A stretch of 37,909 nucleotides of DNA, from NCBI GenBank assembly GCA_913052475.1, contig CAJXEJ010000023.1, forward strand, positions 1-37,909, given 5' to 3'. The notes under the pieces are model-generated. The model was given only the letters and a program-made list of their open reading frames with translations. It searched no databases and was not told where the DNA came from. This stretch comes from an uncultured Dehalococcoidia bacterium (GTDB lineage: Bacteria > Chloroflexota > Dehalococcoidia > Lucifugimonadales > Lucifugimonadaceae). Of this stretch, positions 7,689 through 15,690 are shown piece after piece. Position numbers and translations under genes: made by a program. The stretch's first letter is position 1. Each line of letters begins with the position of its first letter.

Positions 7689-10532
7689 ATGACCTCCAGC
7701 CCTCCAAAAACAGCGGATGAACTACGAGAGGCGTTCCTTTCGTATTTCGAAGGCCACGATCACCTTCGAATTCCCTCGGCATCGCTGATTCCTGCCGCGG
7801 ATCCCACGCTGTTGCTCATCAATTCTGGAATGGCTCAGTTCAAGCCGTACTTCTCCGGAGAAAAAGAACCTCCACATCCACGAGTGACGACATCGCAGAA
7901 ATGCTTCCGAAGCACCGATATCGAAGAGGTTGGGGACGATACACATCTCACAATGTTCGAAATGCTCGGCAACTTTAGTTTTGGCGACTATTTCAAGAAG
8001 GAAGCCTGCGAGTGGGCGCTTGATCTTCTAACTAATAAGTTCGGGCTCGACCCAGAACGCCTCTACTACACGGTCTACAACACCGACGACGAAGCCGAAC
8101 AGATCTGGCGTGATCTCGGTATTCCTGCTGACAGGATTTATCGATTTGGTGAGAAGGACAACTGGTGGGGTCCGGCTGGCGATGAAGGTGTTTGCGGCCC
8201 CAGCTCTGAGATCAACTACTATAGCGGATCACTCGACGATATCCCTGTGGTGGACGACCCGATTAGGGACGGCGAATGGGGGCCCAACTACCACGATGAT
8301 TTCATGGAGCTGTACAACCTCGTTTTCACGACGTACTACCGTGATCTCGAAGGCAACGACACGCTATTACCCGCCAAGAACATCGACACCGGTCTGGGAC
8401 TTGAGCGAACTCTCGCGATTCTGAACCACCAGGCGAACGTATACGAAACTGATGCGTTTCGTCGCATTATCGAACATGTAGAGCAACTTTCTGGAAAACA
8501 GTGGGGGTTGGACGCTGAAACCGACCGCTCGATCCGGGTTGTTTCGGAGCATGCACGTTCGGCGTCGTTCTTGATTGGTGACGGGGTAATTCCGGGTAAT
8601 TCGGGACGTGGGTACGTGCTGCGTCGATTGATCAGGAGAGGCATGCTATTCGGTCGTAAGATCGGCATGGACACATCGATGCTTTCCACAATCTCTCAAA
8701 CAGTTTCCGACCACATGGGCGCTACGTATCCAGAACTAGTTGGCAACTACGAATTCATCAAAGACGTTCTGAAACAGGAAGAAAACAGCTTTTCACGAAC
8801 ACTCGAATTCGGAGCCCTAGTTCTCTCAGGAATGATCGACCACCGGAAGGCGAATCCGGATGCTGTTGAGCAGCTAAAAGATGGGAAGTCGTTGAGTGTT
8901 CCAGCAGGTGACGACAGTCGTTCTGTTGGAATTCGATTGGCGGTCGCTGAACTTGAGCGATTGTATGAATCGGACGACTCCGATGATATCGACGGTTGGC
9001 GAGACCATATTTCGGGCACAGAAGCGTTCATTCTTTACGACACGTACGGCTACCCGTATGAAGTAACCGAAGAAGTTGCTGGCGACGCTGATATGTCAGT
9101 TGACCGAGGCAGTTTCGACACCGAAATGGAAGCTCAACGTGAACGGGGACGAGCGGCAGGCGGTTTCGGCGGAAATGCCGACTCAAAACGTGTTTACGAA
9201 GAGCTCGGTGTTGAGGACACGCCATTTGTTGGATACGAAACCCTTATTTCCAACACCTCTATCGTCGCAATCGTAAAAGATGGTGCGGCTGTGGATTCCG
9301 CATGTGAAGGTGACGAAGTAGAAATCGTTCTCAGCAACACGCCTTTCTATGCGGCTCGCGGTGGCCAGGTTGGCGACACGGGCACGATAACCGCCGATGG
9401 GGTTGAAGTTCAGATTTCAGACACCCTCGCGCCTTTCGGCCACGTCAACGTCCACTACGGCACAGTCACATCCGGTTCGATCAACAAGGGTGCTGCAATC
9501 ACTGCCACGGTCGACGGAGAGCGTCGGGAAAGGATACGTCGCAATCACACAGCAACCCATCTCGTCCACGCTGCACTGCGAGAGATCGTCGGCAGTCATG
9601 TTCGACAGGCCGGATCTGTAGTAGATCCTGATCGGCTCAGATTCGATTTCACGAACATGCAGGCGTTGACCAAAGATCAAATCAAAGCTGTTCAGGATCG
9701 AGTCAACGAGAAGATTCGTCTGAATCGCGATGTTGAAGTTCACTGGACAACCTACGGTGAAGCTGTCGAAGAGGGAGCTCTTGCGTTTTTCGGCGACACA
9801 TACGATAACGAAGTCCGCACGATCAAGATCGATGCCCCGTGGAGTCACGAGCTCTGCGGCGGAACTCACATGGATCACACGGGTGGTATTGGTACGTTCC
9901 TGATCATGTCCGAAATCGGTATCGGATCGGGAATGCGTCGTATGGAGGCGATAACAGGACTCGCATCCGAGCAGGCGATCTTCGAACGATTCGGTGCACT
10001 TGACGATATCGCAGCAAGATTCCGCGTTTCAGTTTCGGAAACGGCGAACCGAATCGATTCCCTTTCCGACGAGTTGAGTCAAGCTCGCAAGCAGGTCGCA
10101 TTCCTAGAAGAACAATTGCTCCAAGCCAATGTTGGCGGTGGAAAGTCGAATAATTCTTCTAGTTCCTTTGATATCGACTCGGACGGATCGTCGATTCACG
10201 TGGAGGTCAGCGAAGTTCCAGCGTCGAACGTTGGAGCACTCCGTAAAACGGGCGATCATCTGAAAAACCAGATTGGCAAGGGTGTTGTGGTCTTAGGAAG
10301 CGTGATTGGAGGCCGACCGATGGTAGTGGTTATGGCAACCGAGGACACGGTAAAGGCCGGTATTCATTCAGGCAATATTGCGAAAGCTATCGCAGGCAAG
10401 ATGGGGGGCGGCGGAGGTGGTAGTCCGGCGGTCGCACAGGCTGGCGGTAAGAACGCCGATCAACTCGCTGAGGCACTCGGATCTACCGAAGAGATCATCA
10501 GGGAATCATTGAACGACGGGGCAGGGAGCTAG
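7689..10532 (+). CDS. alaS: Alanine--tRNA ligase
   Basis: Charges tRNA-Ala with alanine and clears mischarged Ser/Gly. From the ATG at 7689 the protein has 947 residues. The order is the family one: class II catalytic domain from the N-terminus (PSASLIPAADPTLLLINSGM, then THLTMFEMLGNFSFGDYF); a tRNA-recognition part; the editing domain with zinc-site motifs HTATH (about 619) and CGGTH (about 722); a coiled segment; and a C-terminal DHHA1 domain with the Gly-rich GKMGGGGGGSPAVAQAGG. An in-frame ATG at 7632 would add 19 residues not found in the family. The 7689 start has GGAG four bases upstream and gives the usual N-terminus. It is followed immediately by ruvX. Confidence 0.97.
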   Translation: MTSSPPKTADELREAFLSYFEGHDHLRIPSASLIPAADPTLLLINSGMAQFKPYFSGEKEPPHPRVTTSQKCFRSTDIEEVGDDTHLTMFEMLGNFSFGDYFKKEACEWALDLLTNKFGLDPERLYYTVYNTDDEAEQIWRDLGIPADRIYRFGEKDNWWGPAGDEGVCGPSSEINYYSGSLDDIPVVDDPIRDGEWGPNYHDDFMELYNLVFTTYYRDLEGNDTLLPAKNIDTGLGLERTLAILNHQANVYETDAFRRIIEHVEQLSGKQWGLDAETDRSIRVVSEHARSASFLIGDGVIPGNSGRGYVLRRLIRRGMLFGRKIGMDTSMLSTISQTVSDHMGATYPELVGNYEFIKDVLKQEENSFSRTLEFGALVLSGMIDHRKANPDAVEQLKDGKSLSVPAGDDSRSVGIRLAVAELERLYESDDSDDIDGWRDHISGTEAFILYDTYGYPYEVTEEVAGDADMSVDRGSFDTEMEAQRERGRAAGGFGGNADSKRVYEELGVEDTPFVGYETLISNTSIVAIVKDGAAVDSACEGDEVEIVLSNTPFYAARGGQVGDTGTITADGVEVQISDTLAPFGHVNVHYGTVTSGSINKGAAITATVDGERRERIRRNHTATHLVHAALREIVGSHVRQAGSVVDPDRLRFDFTNMQALTKDQIKAVQDRVNEKIRLNRDVEVHWTTYGEAVEEGALAFFGDTYDNEVRTIKIDAPWSHELCGGTHMDHTGGIGTFLIMSEIGIGSGMRRMEAITGLASEQAIFERFGALDDIAARFRVSVSETANRIDSLSDELSQARKQVAFLEEQLLQANVGGGKSNNSSSSFDIDSDGSSIHVEVSEVPASNVGALRKTGDHLKNQIGKGVVVLGSVIGGRPMVVVMATEDTVKAGIHSGNIAKAIAGKMGGGGGGSPAVAQAGGKNADQLAEALGSTEEIIRESLNDGAGS

Positions 10533-10537
10533 TCATC
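10524..10537 (+). promoter_or_regulatory. Shine-Dalgarno and AUC codon deciding the ruvX start
   Basis: GGGAG at 10524-10528 sits six bases before ATC at 10535-10537, an ideal ribosome-binding spacing. The SD lies inside the last codons of alaS and the alaS stop (10530-10532) lies between SD and ATC, which suits translational coupling. In this frame there is no ATG, GTG or TTG between the upstream stop (10469) and 10595, which is too late because it removes the conserved GVDYG block. Confidence 0.55.
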
Positions 10538-10963
10538 GCTGAAACCGGACGGTTACTGGGAGTTGACTACGGCGAGGCGCGGATAGGTCTCGCGTTGAGT
10601 GATCCGACGGGCACCATCGCAACTCCTATCGAAGCGATAAAGTCAGTCGGATCTCAGGACGTAGCGAATATTACTCAGGTGGCGACAGAGAACGAAGCCA
10701 AGGGAATCATTGTCGGGTTTCCGCTTTCCCTCGACGGATCACAAGGGCCGGCAGCTCGGAAGGTAAACGCTTTTTGCGCTCGATTGCGCAAGGAGACCGA
10801 CCTTCCTGTTATTGCATGGGACGAACGAATGACCACAGTCGAAGCACAATCGCTGCTTAGACAGGCAGGAAAGTCGCCCTCTCGAGCACGTGGAGCAGAC
10901 CGCGGCAAGATAGACTCAGCGTCTGCCGCAATTATCCTCGACTCGTACATCCAGTCGTTCTAA
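10535..10963 (+). CDS. ruvX: Putative pre-16S rRNA nuclease RuvX/YqgF
   Basis: An RNase H-fold protein that trims the 5' end of pre-16S rRNA (earlier described as a Holliday-junction resolvase). Starting at the ATC at 10535 it has 142 residues, the family length, with LLGVDYGEARIGLALSDP at the N-terminus (first catalytic Asp), VGFPLSLDGSQGPAA, WDERMTTVEAQSLL and a C-terminal DSASAAIIL block with the last Asp. A TTG at 10595 would remove the first catalytic strand and cannot be right. The start is therefore an apparent AUC (or CTG at 10556), supported by the SD listed at 10524. A single-base error turning ATG into ATC is the plain alternative. The alaS-ruvX order is common in bacteria. Confidence 0.88.
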   Translation: MAETGRLLGVDYGEARIGLALSDPTGTIATPIEAIKSVGSQDVANITQVATENEAKGIIVGFPLSLDGSQGPAARKVNAFCARLRKETDLPVIAWDERMTTVEAQSLLRQAGKSPSRARGADRGKIDSASAAIILDSYIQSF

Positions 10964-11018
10964 TCGACCTCATTAACACAGATCGCATGCACAGGGCTGA
11001 ATACGCCCACGGAGAACC

Positions 11019-11870
11019 ATGAGCAGCAACATAGGCGTGATGGGACATCCCATCGGTCACACGAAGTCACCGGTGTTCCAGCAGGCTGGACTCGACGAGC
11101 TCGGTATCAAAGAAACGTTTGAGGCTTGGGATATCGCCCCCGAAGCTCTCGATGAGAAGGTCACGACGTTCCGAGCCAGTGGATTTCTTGCTGGCTGTGT
11201 AACTTTGCCGCACAAGCAGGCTGTGATACCGATGGTTGATGAGCTTACTGAGGCAGCTCAAGCTGTTGGTGCGGTCAACTGGATATTCAACCGTGATGGC
11301 ACACTCGTCGGGCACAACACCGACGGTACCGGCTTCCTGCGTGCTCTCAAAGAAAAAGCCGGATTTGATCCCAAAGGCGTCGATGCGGTTGTGTTTGGAG
11401 CCGGTGGTGCGGCACGGGCAATTGTGTATGCGTTGAAAACAGCCGGTGTGAATCGTCTGACCATCGCCAATCGAACCCTCGAAAAAGCTCAGGCTCTCGC
11501 TTCGTATTTCTCAGAGGGACGCTTCAAGCCAAACGCTATCGGACTGAACCGAGATGAACTTTCGAATTTCGTTCCATACGCCACATTGCTCGTGAACACG
11601 ACTTCACTTGGGATGGCTGGCGGGCCCGCCGAAATGGCAACACCGGTCACTGCTGACATGATTTCAGCCGACACCGTGGGGTACGATGCGGTCTACGCAC
11701 CGCCAATGACGAAGTTCTTGCGGGAAGTCGAAGAAGCCGGTGGAACTGCCGCGGGTGGGATCACAATGCTGGTTTTCCAGGGCATCGAAGGATTTGAGAT
11801 GGCGACCGGTCAGAAAGCACCGGTGGACATCATGTTTACGGCTATTGAGCAGGCTCTGAAATCCAGTTAG
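11019..11870 (+). CDS. aroE: Shikimate dehydrogenase (NADP+)
   Basis: Reduces 3-dehydroshikimate to shikimate in aromatic amino-acid synthesis. It has 283 residues. The shikimate-binding start GHPIGHTKSP has Thr where Ser is more usual. Catalytic K66 is in VTLPHK and D102 in HNTDGTGF. The nucleotide-binding GAGGAARA lies at 127-134 and NTTSLGM follows. The ATG has GGAG four to five bases upstream. It leads a run of shikimate genes on the same strand (aroE, aroC, aroK, aroB); aroA and a dehydroquinase are not in the window. Confidence 0.95.
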   Translation: MSSNIGVMGHPIGHTKSPVFQQAGLDELGIKETFEAWDIAPEALDEKVTTFRASGFLAGCVTLPHKQAVIPMVDELTEAAQAVGAVNWIFNRDGTLVGHNTDGTGFLRALKEKAGFDPKGVDAVVFGAGGAARAIVYALKTAGVNRLTIANRTLEKAQALASYFSEGRFKPNAIGLNRDELSNFVPYATLLVNTTSLGMAGGPAEMATPVTADMISADTVGYDAVYAPPMTKFLREVEEAGGTAAGGITMLVFQGIEGFEMATGQKAPVDIMFTAIEQALKSS

Positions 11871-11894
11871 TAACAATAGTTGCTGGCAACTGCC

Positions 11895-11930
11895 TATAAT
11901 CGATGAGCAAAGCCTGATTTTCTACAGGCT
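11895..11930 (+). promoter_or_regulatory. Possible -10 element and small hairpin ahead of aroC
   Basis: The 108-base gap between aroE and aroC holds a perfect TATAAT (11895-11900) with no good -35 at standard spacing, followed by a six-base-pair hairpin AGCCTG/CAGGCT (11911-11916 with 11925-11930, eight-base loop). The hairpin has no U-run directly after it. It could give aroC-aroK-aroB its own transcript, but the evidence is weak. Confidence 0.3.
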
Positions 11931-11978
11931 CACCATGTTTGCTATTTATTCGCATTGAACTAACGAGAACCTATACGA

Positions 11979-13160
11979 ATGACGACATTTCGATACCTCA
12001 CAGCCGGGGAATCTCACGGTCCCGGTCTGACGGTAATAGTTGAGGGAATTCCGGCTGGTCTGAATTTGACCGAGGAGTACATCGAGAAGCAGATGTCTCG
12101 TCGACAAAAAGGCTACGGTTCTGGCGGTCGCATGAAGATCGAAAAGGATCGTGCCGACATTCGATCGGGGGTTAGGCACGCCGTTACGCTCGGTTCGCCC
12201 ATCGCGATGTGGATCGAAAACCGTGACTTCGCAAACTGGACCGACGCGATGTCCGTTTCCGAAGTAGGTGACGATTGCGATAAGAAGGTGTACACAAAGA
12301 TCGTTCCCGGTCACGCTGATTTCCCAGGTGCGTTGAAGTACGTTCAGCACGACCTGAGAAACGTACTCGAACGCGCCTCTGCGAGAGAGACAGCCGCACG
12401 GGTGGCTGCTGCATCTGTCGCACGCCGATTACTCGAGGAAATCGGGATATCCATTCACTCCCGGGCAGTTACAACCGGTGATCAGGACGGACGCGCCGTC
12501 GCGACCGAAGATGTCGATTGGGATGCGGTCGAGGCGTCAGAAGTTCGTGCTTCCGATTCTGATGCAGACGAGCGGTTCAAAATCGCTATCGATAAATCAA
12601 AAGCCGATCGTACCACGATTGGTGGAGTGTTCGAAGTTGTCGCGTTCGGTGCGCCAGTTGGACTCGGCAGTCACGTTCACTGGGATCGAAAGCTCGATGC
12701 AAAAATTGCCCAGGCAATGATGAGCATTAACGCCGTGAAAGGTGTGGAAATCGGATCAGGTTTCGCCAATACCCGCAAGCCGGGCAGAGAAGTCCAGGAC
12801 GTAATAGAGCCCGACCCGTCGGATCCTCGTAAGTTCAGCCAGATTACAAACCATGCCGGTGGAATCGAAGGTGGCATGTCCAACGGCAACCCTATCGTTG
12901 TGAACGTCGCAATCAAACCCATCGCGACCATGACAAACCCACTACCCTCGGTCGATATCAACACAGGTGAAATTGCCGAAGCAGCGTACAACCGCAGTGA
13001 TGTTTGTCAGGTCGCACGAGCATGTACTGTTGGAGAGGCGATGCTTGCGCTAGTTCTGGCAGATGTCGTGCTTGAAAAATTCGGTGGCGATTCGGTGGAT
13101 GAGATCAAACGCAACTGTGCCGGATACATTGAATCTCATCAGGCTTTCGGCAACGGTTAA
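11979..13160 (+). CDS. aroC: Chorismate synthase
   Basis: Removes phosphate from EPSP to make chorismate, using reduced FMN. It has 393 residues. Family signatures are clear: GESHGPGLTVIVEGIPAGL at the N-terminus, RRQKGYGSGGRMKIEKD, GHADFPGALKY, RNVLERASARETAARVA, and the later AGGIEGGMSNGNPI. The ATG at 11979 begins MTTFRYLTAGESHG, as expected. It is separated from aroE by 108 bases and from aroK by 35 bases. Confidence 0.97.
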   Translation: MTTFRYLTAGESHGPGLTVIVEGIPAGLNLTEEYIEKQMSRRQKGYGSGGRMKIEKDRADIRSGVRHAVTLGSPIAMWIENRDFANWTDAMSVSEVGDDCDKKVYTKIVPGHADFPGALKYVQHDLRNVLERASARETAARVAAASVARRLLEEIGISIHSRAVTTGDQDGRAVATEDVDWDAVEASEVRASDSDADERFKIAIDKSKADRTTIGGVFEVVAFGAPVGLGSHVHWDRKLDAKIAQAMMSINAVKGVEIGSGFANTRKPGREVQDVIEPDPSDPRKFSQITNHAGGIEGGMSNGNPIVVNVAIKPIATMTNPLPSVDINTGEIAEAAYNRSDVCQVARACTVGEAMLALVLADVVLEKFGGDSVDEIKRNCAGYIESHQAFGNG

Positions 13161-13195
13161 GCTGCGATCTGCTCGTATCCGAGAGAACAGATACC

Positions 13196-13765
13196 TTGAA
13201 CGAACCTACCGGCGCAAAACCGAATATCTACCTGATTGGACTCTCCGGAACCGGAAAAACCCGGTCGGGTAGGCGTGTCGCGGAATTTCTTGGCTGGCCA
13301 TTTGTTGAAATGGACGGCGTGATCGAGGACCGAGCAGGGAAATCGATTCCTCGAATTTTCGTGGAAAATGGAGAAGATTTCTTCAGGGATCTAGAATCCC
13401 AGATTCTCGCAGAGATTGCCGCCCGGGGGGGGCGTGTTGTATCCACCGGCGGTGGTGTTCCGATCCGTGTTGAGAACCGCAAGATCATGCAGGCTTCCGG
13501 TCTGATTGTTCGTCTCAGCGCCAGCCCTGAGTTGATCCACCAGCGACTCGTGAGTTCGGCTCCTCAACGTGGTCGAGCAATAAGACCGCTGTTGGGTGAC
13601 GACGCTCCGATCGAAAAGCTGCGGAATATGCTGGATGAACGCGAGGAAGCCTATGCGGCCGCTAGCGTTACGATAGATACAGAACGTAAGTCCCATGATC
13701 AGGTTGTGGAAGCAATCGCTGAAGCATGGCGTTCCAGCGGTATGGCGGAGTCGGATAACAGATGA
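13196..13765 (+). CDS. aroK: Shikimate kinase
   Basis: Phosphorylates shikimate at O3 using ATP. It has 189 residues from a TTG start. The P-loop is GLSGTGKT near residue 15; the shikimate-binding region FVEMDGVIEDRAGKSI, IFVENGEDFFRDLE and STGGGVP follow in family order, and a lid with an Arg-rich segment (RGRAIRPLL) comes later. The first Asp of the usual D-x-D before the IE motif is Glu here. No ATG or GTG gives a complete P-loop domain, so TTG with a purine-rich upstream stretch is accepted. The stop overlaps the aroB start by four bases (ATGA). Confidence 0.93.
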   Translation: MNEPTGAKPNIYLIGLSGTGKTRSGRRVAEFLGWPFVEMDGVIEDRAGKSIPRIFVENGEDFFRDLESQILAEIAARGGRVVSTGGGVPIRVENRKIMQASGLIVRLSASPELIHQRLVSSAPQRGRAIRPLLGDDAPIEKLRNMLDEREEAYAAASVTIDTERKSHDQVVEAIAEAWRSSGMAESDNR

Positions 13766-14868
13766 CTGATCAAGATCAAAATCTTGCAGCTGTCGTAAAT
13801 ACAACCCAGGGCAGCTACCGAGTAATCGTCGGCCGTGGGGTTGTGGATGATCTCGGTCACGAACTGAAGAAAATCGGTCTGCAGGGTAGAGCATTTCTTA
13901 TTGCGGACTACGTAATGTTCCCGAATCCCGTTCGCCGCGCTCAAGAAGCTCTTGAACGAGGCGGTTACGAAACACACGTTCTTTCACTCGAAATCAGCGA
14001 ATCGAACAAGAATCTCGAAACTGTCCAGATCGTCTACGAATGGCTAGCCGATCTGCGAGCCGAACGCCGCGACATAGTGGTCGCAATGGGTGGTGGTGTG
14101 ACGGGTGATCTTGTGGGATTCGCTGCCGCTACGTGGCTGCGAGGGGTCGCGGTGGTACATGTACCGACCAGCCTTGCGGCTATGGTCGATTCATCTATCG
14201 GTGGAAAAACAGGCGTCAATATTCCCAAGGGAAAGAACTTGCTTGGTGCATTTCATCAACCCCGGTTAGTACTGCAGGATGTCGGGCATATCGAGACACT
14301 CCCGCCGCGGGAGATGGCAGCAGGATGGGCAGAAGCGGTCAAACACGGCTTCATACTCGATTCGCAGTTACTCGACATGTTCGAACGACTCGCCCCTCAA
14401 ATGGTTGCTCTCGAAGGCGATGAACCCGTCGATGCGATTCGACGCAGCGTGGCCATTAAGGGTGAGATCGTCTCAGCCGATGAATTCGAGACCGGTGATG
14501 ATCGAGTACTGCTGAACTACGGACACACAATCGGCCATGCCATCGAAAACGTCTCGGGATACGGCACGTACCTGCATGGCGAGGCTGTGGCGATCGGAAT
14601 GATGGCGGCGGCTGGAATTGCCGAGCGGCTCGGCATGATCGATTCTGAGCTTGTGGACCGACAACGCAGCGTCCTCAAAGCTTACGGCTTGCCAGTCAAA
14701 GCGCCAGGTCTCGATATCGACGCACTTATCGACGCCAGCAAAAGCGATAAGAAATCTCGCGGCGGAACAATTCGCTGGGTGCTGCTCGAAGGCCCTGGCA
14801 TGGCGACAACCCGTAGGGACGTCCCCGAGGACATCGTTCGGGAAGCTGTTCAGGTCGTTCTCGACTAA
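13762..14868 (+). CDS. aroB: 3-dehydroquinate synthase
   Basis: Converts DAHP to 3-dehydroquinate using NAD and a divalent metal. It has 368 residues, the normal length. Motifs: MGGGVTGDLVGFAAATWLRG (NAD site), VPTSLAAMVDSSIGGKTGVN, KNLLGAFHQP, and metal ligands within AEAVKHGFI, YGHTIGHAIE and LHGEAVAIGM. The ATG overlaps the aroK stop by four bases, showing translational coupling. It is the last gene before a convergent boundary with a hairpin. Confidence 0.97.
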   Translation: MTDQDQNLAAVVNTTQGSYRVIVGRGVVDDLGHELKKIGLQGRAFLIADYVMFPNPVRRAQEALERGGYETHVLSLEISESNKNLETVQIVYEWLADLRAERRDIVVAMGGGVTGDLVGFAAATWLRGVAVVHVPTSLAAMVDSSIGGKTGVNIPKGKNLLGAFHQPRLVLQDVGHIETLPPREMAAGWAEAVKHGFILDSQLLDMFERLAPQMVALEGDEPVDAIRRSVAIKGEIVSADEFETGDDRVLLNYGHTIGHAIENVSGYGTYLHGEAVAIGMMAAAGIAERLGMIDSELVDRQRSVLKAYGLPVKAPGLDIDALIDASKSDKKSRGGTIRWVLLEGPGMATTRRDVPEDIVREAVQVVLD

Positions 14869-14983
14869 ATCTCGAGAATCATCTCATCAATCACCTGCTT
14901 GTAATGTCGTATGTTGACGTTAATTGTTGTCTTCTGGCAGTTTATCGAGTCTAGTAATACTTCCTTCAGATATTAAAACATAG

Positions 14984-15012
14984 CGCCTCATTCGGTGAAA
15001 CCAAACGAGGCG
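14984..15012. terminator. Hairpin between convergent aroB and the MoaD gene
   Basis: Arms at 14984-14995 and 15001-15012 pair over 12 positions with two mismatches (outer six, CGCCTC/GAGGCG, perfect), around a five-base loop. Read on the minus strand it is followed by a T-rich stretch, as for a rho-independent terminator of the moaD-side transcript. On the plus strand the T-rich stretch is weaker. It sits in the 185-base space between convergent genes. Confidence 0.45.
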
Positions 15013-15053
15013 GATGTAACTACTTTTAGCAGGTGAGGCGGTTGCCAGTCGGA

Positions 15054-15335
15054 TTACTTGAGTCCACCAGCGACTGCAGGAACAATACTCAGTTCGTCTC
15101 TGTCGGCGACCGCGCTGGCCAGACCATCCAGATATCGAACATCTTCGCCGTTCAGGTAGATGTTGACAAAGTGACGAAGCTCACCTGAGTCGTCGACCAG
15201 CCGTTCTTTCATGCCGGGATACACCAACTCAAGAGCATCAACGATTGCACCGATGGTTGAGCCATCTGTATCAACGCTGGTTTCACCATTGGTGAGTTTC
15301 CTGAGAGGAGTTGGAATTTTTACGGTTACAGCCAT
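15054..15335 (-). CDS. MoaD/ThiS-family sulfur carrier with capped diglycine
   Basis: A 93-residue ubiquitin-fold protein (PTPLRKLTNGE near the start, IYLNGEDVRYLDGLAS, DRDELSIVPAVAGG). Such carriers hold sulfur as a thiocarboxylate on a C-terminal Gly. Here the diglycine is followed by Leu-Lys, so it must be trimmed before activation, as known for QbsE, CysO-like and HcyS-like carriers. Upstream on the same strand are a NIL-domain protein and threonine synthase, which points to sulfur transfer into cysteine or homocysteine rather than molybdopterin. AGGA precedes the ATG by about six bases. The gap of 112 bases to the NIL gene may hold its own promoter. Confidence 0.85.
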   Translation of the reverse strand: MAVTVKIPTPLRKLTNGETSVDTDGSTIGAIVDALELVYPGMKERLVDDSGELRHFVNIYLNGEDVRYLDGLASAVADRDELSIVPAVAGGLK

Positions 15336-15447
15336 CTGTTTTCCTGTTTCTTTGCGGGTTCCCTCGGGTTGAGTCGAGGCGATCAGTTTCTAAAAGTATG
15401 TTTGACGCTATTTTAATAATTACGGTCGTGGGCTGTATGCGATGTCG

Positions 15448-15690
15448 CTAGCCGGCGAGAATATCACCGTCCAGAGAATGAACCTCGGAACCTTGTTCTT
15501 TCACCCACTCCAACCCTCTCTCGATTTCATCCACCGAACCCTCGATCTCGAGAATGACCCATCCATTCTCGGAATCGATATCGGCACGGCGAATGTTGGT
15601 TACAACCTCGAACTTATGCCCGAGTTCGTATATTACTGGGCTCTGAATTTTTTCGGTTTTGAATACGAATTTCACTCTTCGGAATGGCAT
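15448..15690 (-). CDS. NIL-domain protein
   Basis: An 80-residue stand-alone NIL domain (VKFVFKTEKIQSPVIYELGH, then NIRRADIDSENGWVILEIEG). NIL domains occur at the C-terminus of MetN methionine-transporter ATPases, where they sense methionine, and as free or ferredoxin-fused proteins near homocysteine-forming genes. Its ATG overlaps the thrC stop (TAATG), so it is translationally coupled to threonine synthase. A role as methionine sensor or as partner of the adjacent sulfur carrier is inference from context. Confidence 0.8.
   Translation of the reverse strand: MPFRRVKFVFKTEKIQSPVIYELGHKFEVVTNIRRADIDSENGWVILEIEGSVDEIERGLEWVKEQGSEVHSLDGDILAG

Noticed and set aside
10595-10963. TTG at 10595 as the ruvX start
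   Set aside because: It would cut off the GVDYG strand with the first catalytic Asp; homology runs 13 codons further upstream.
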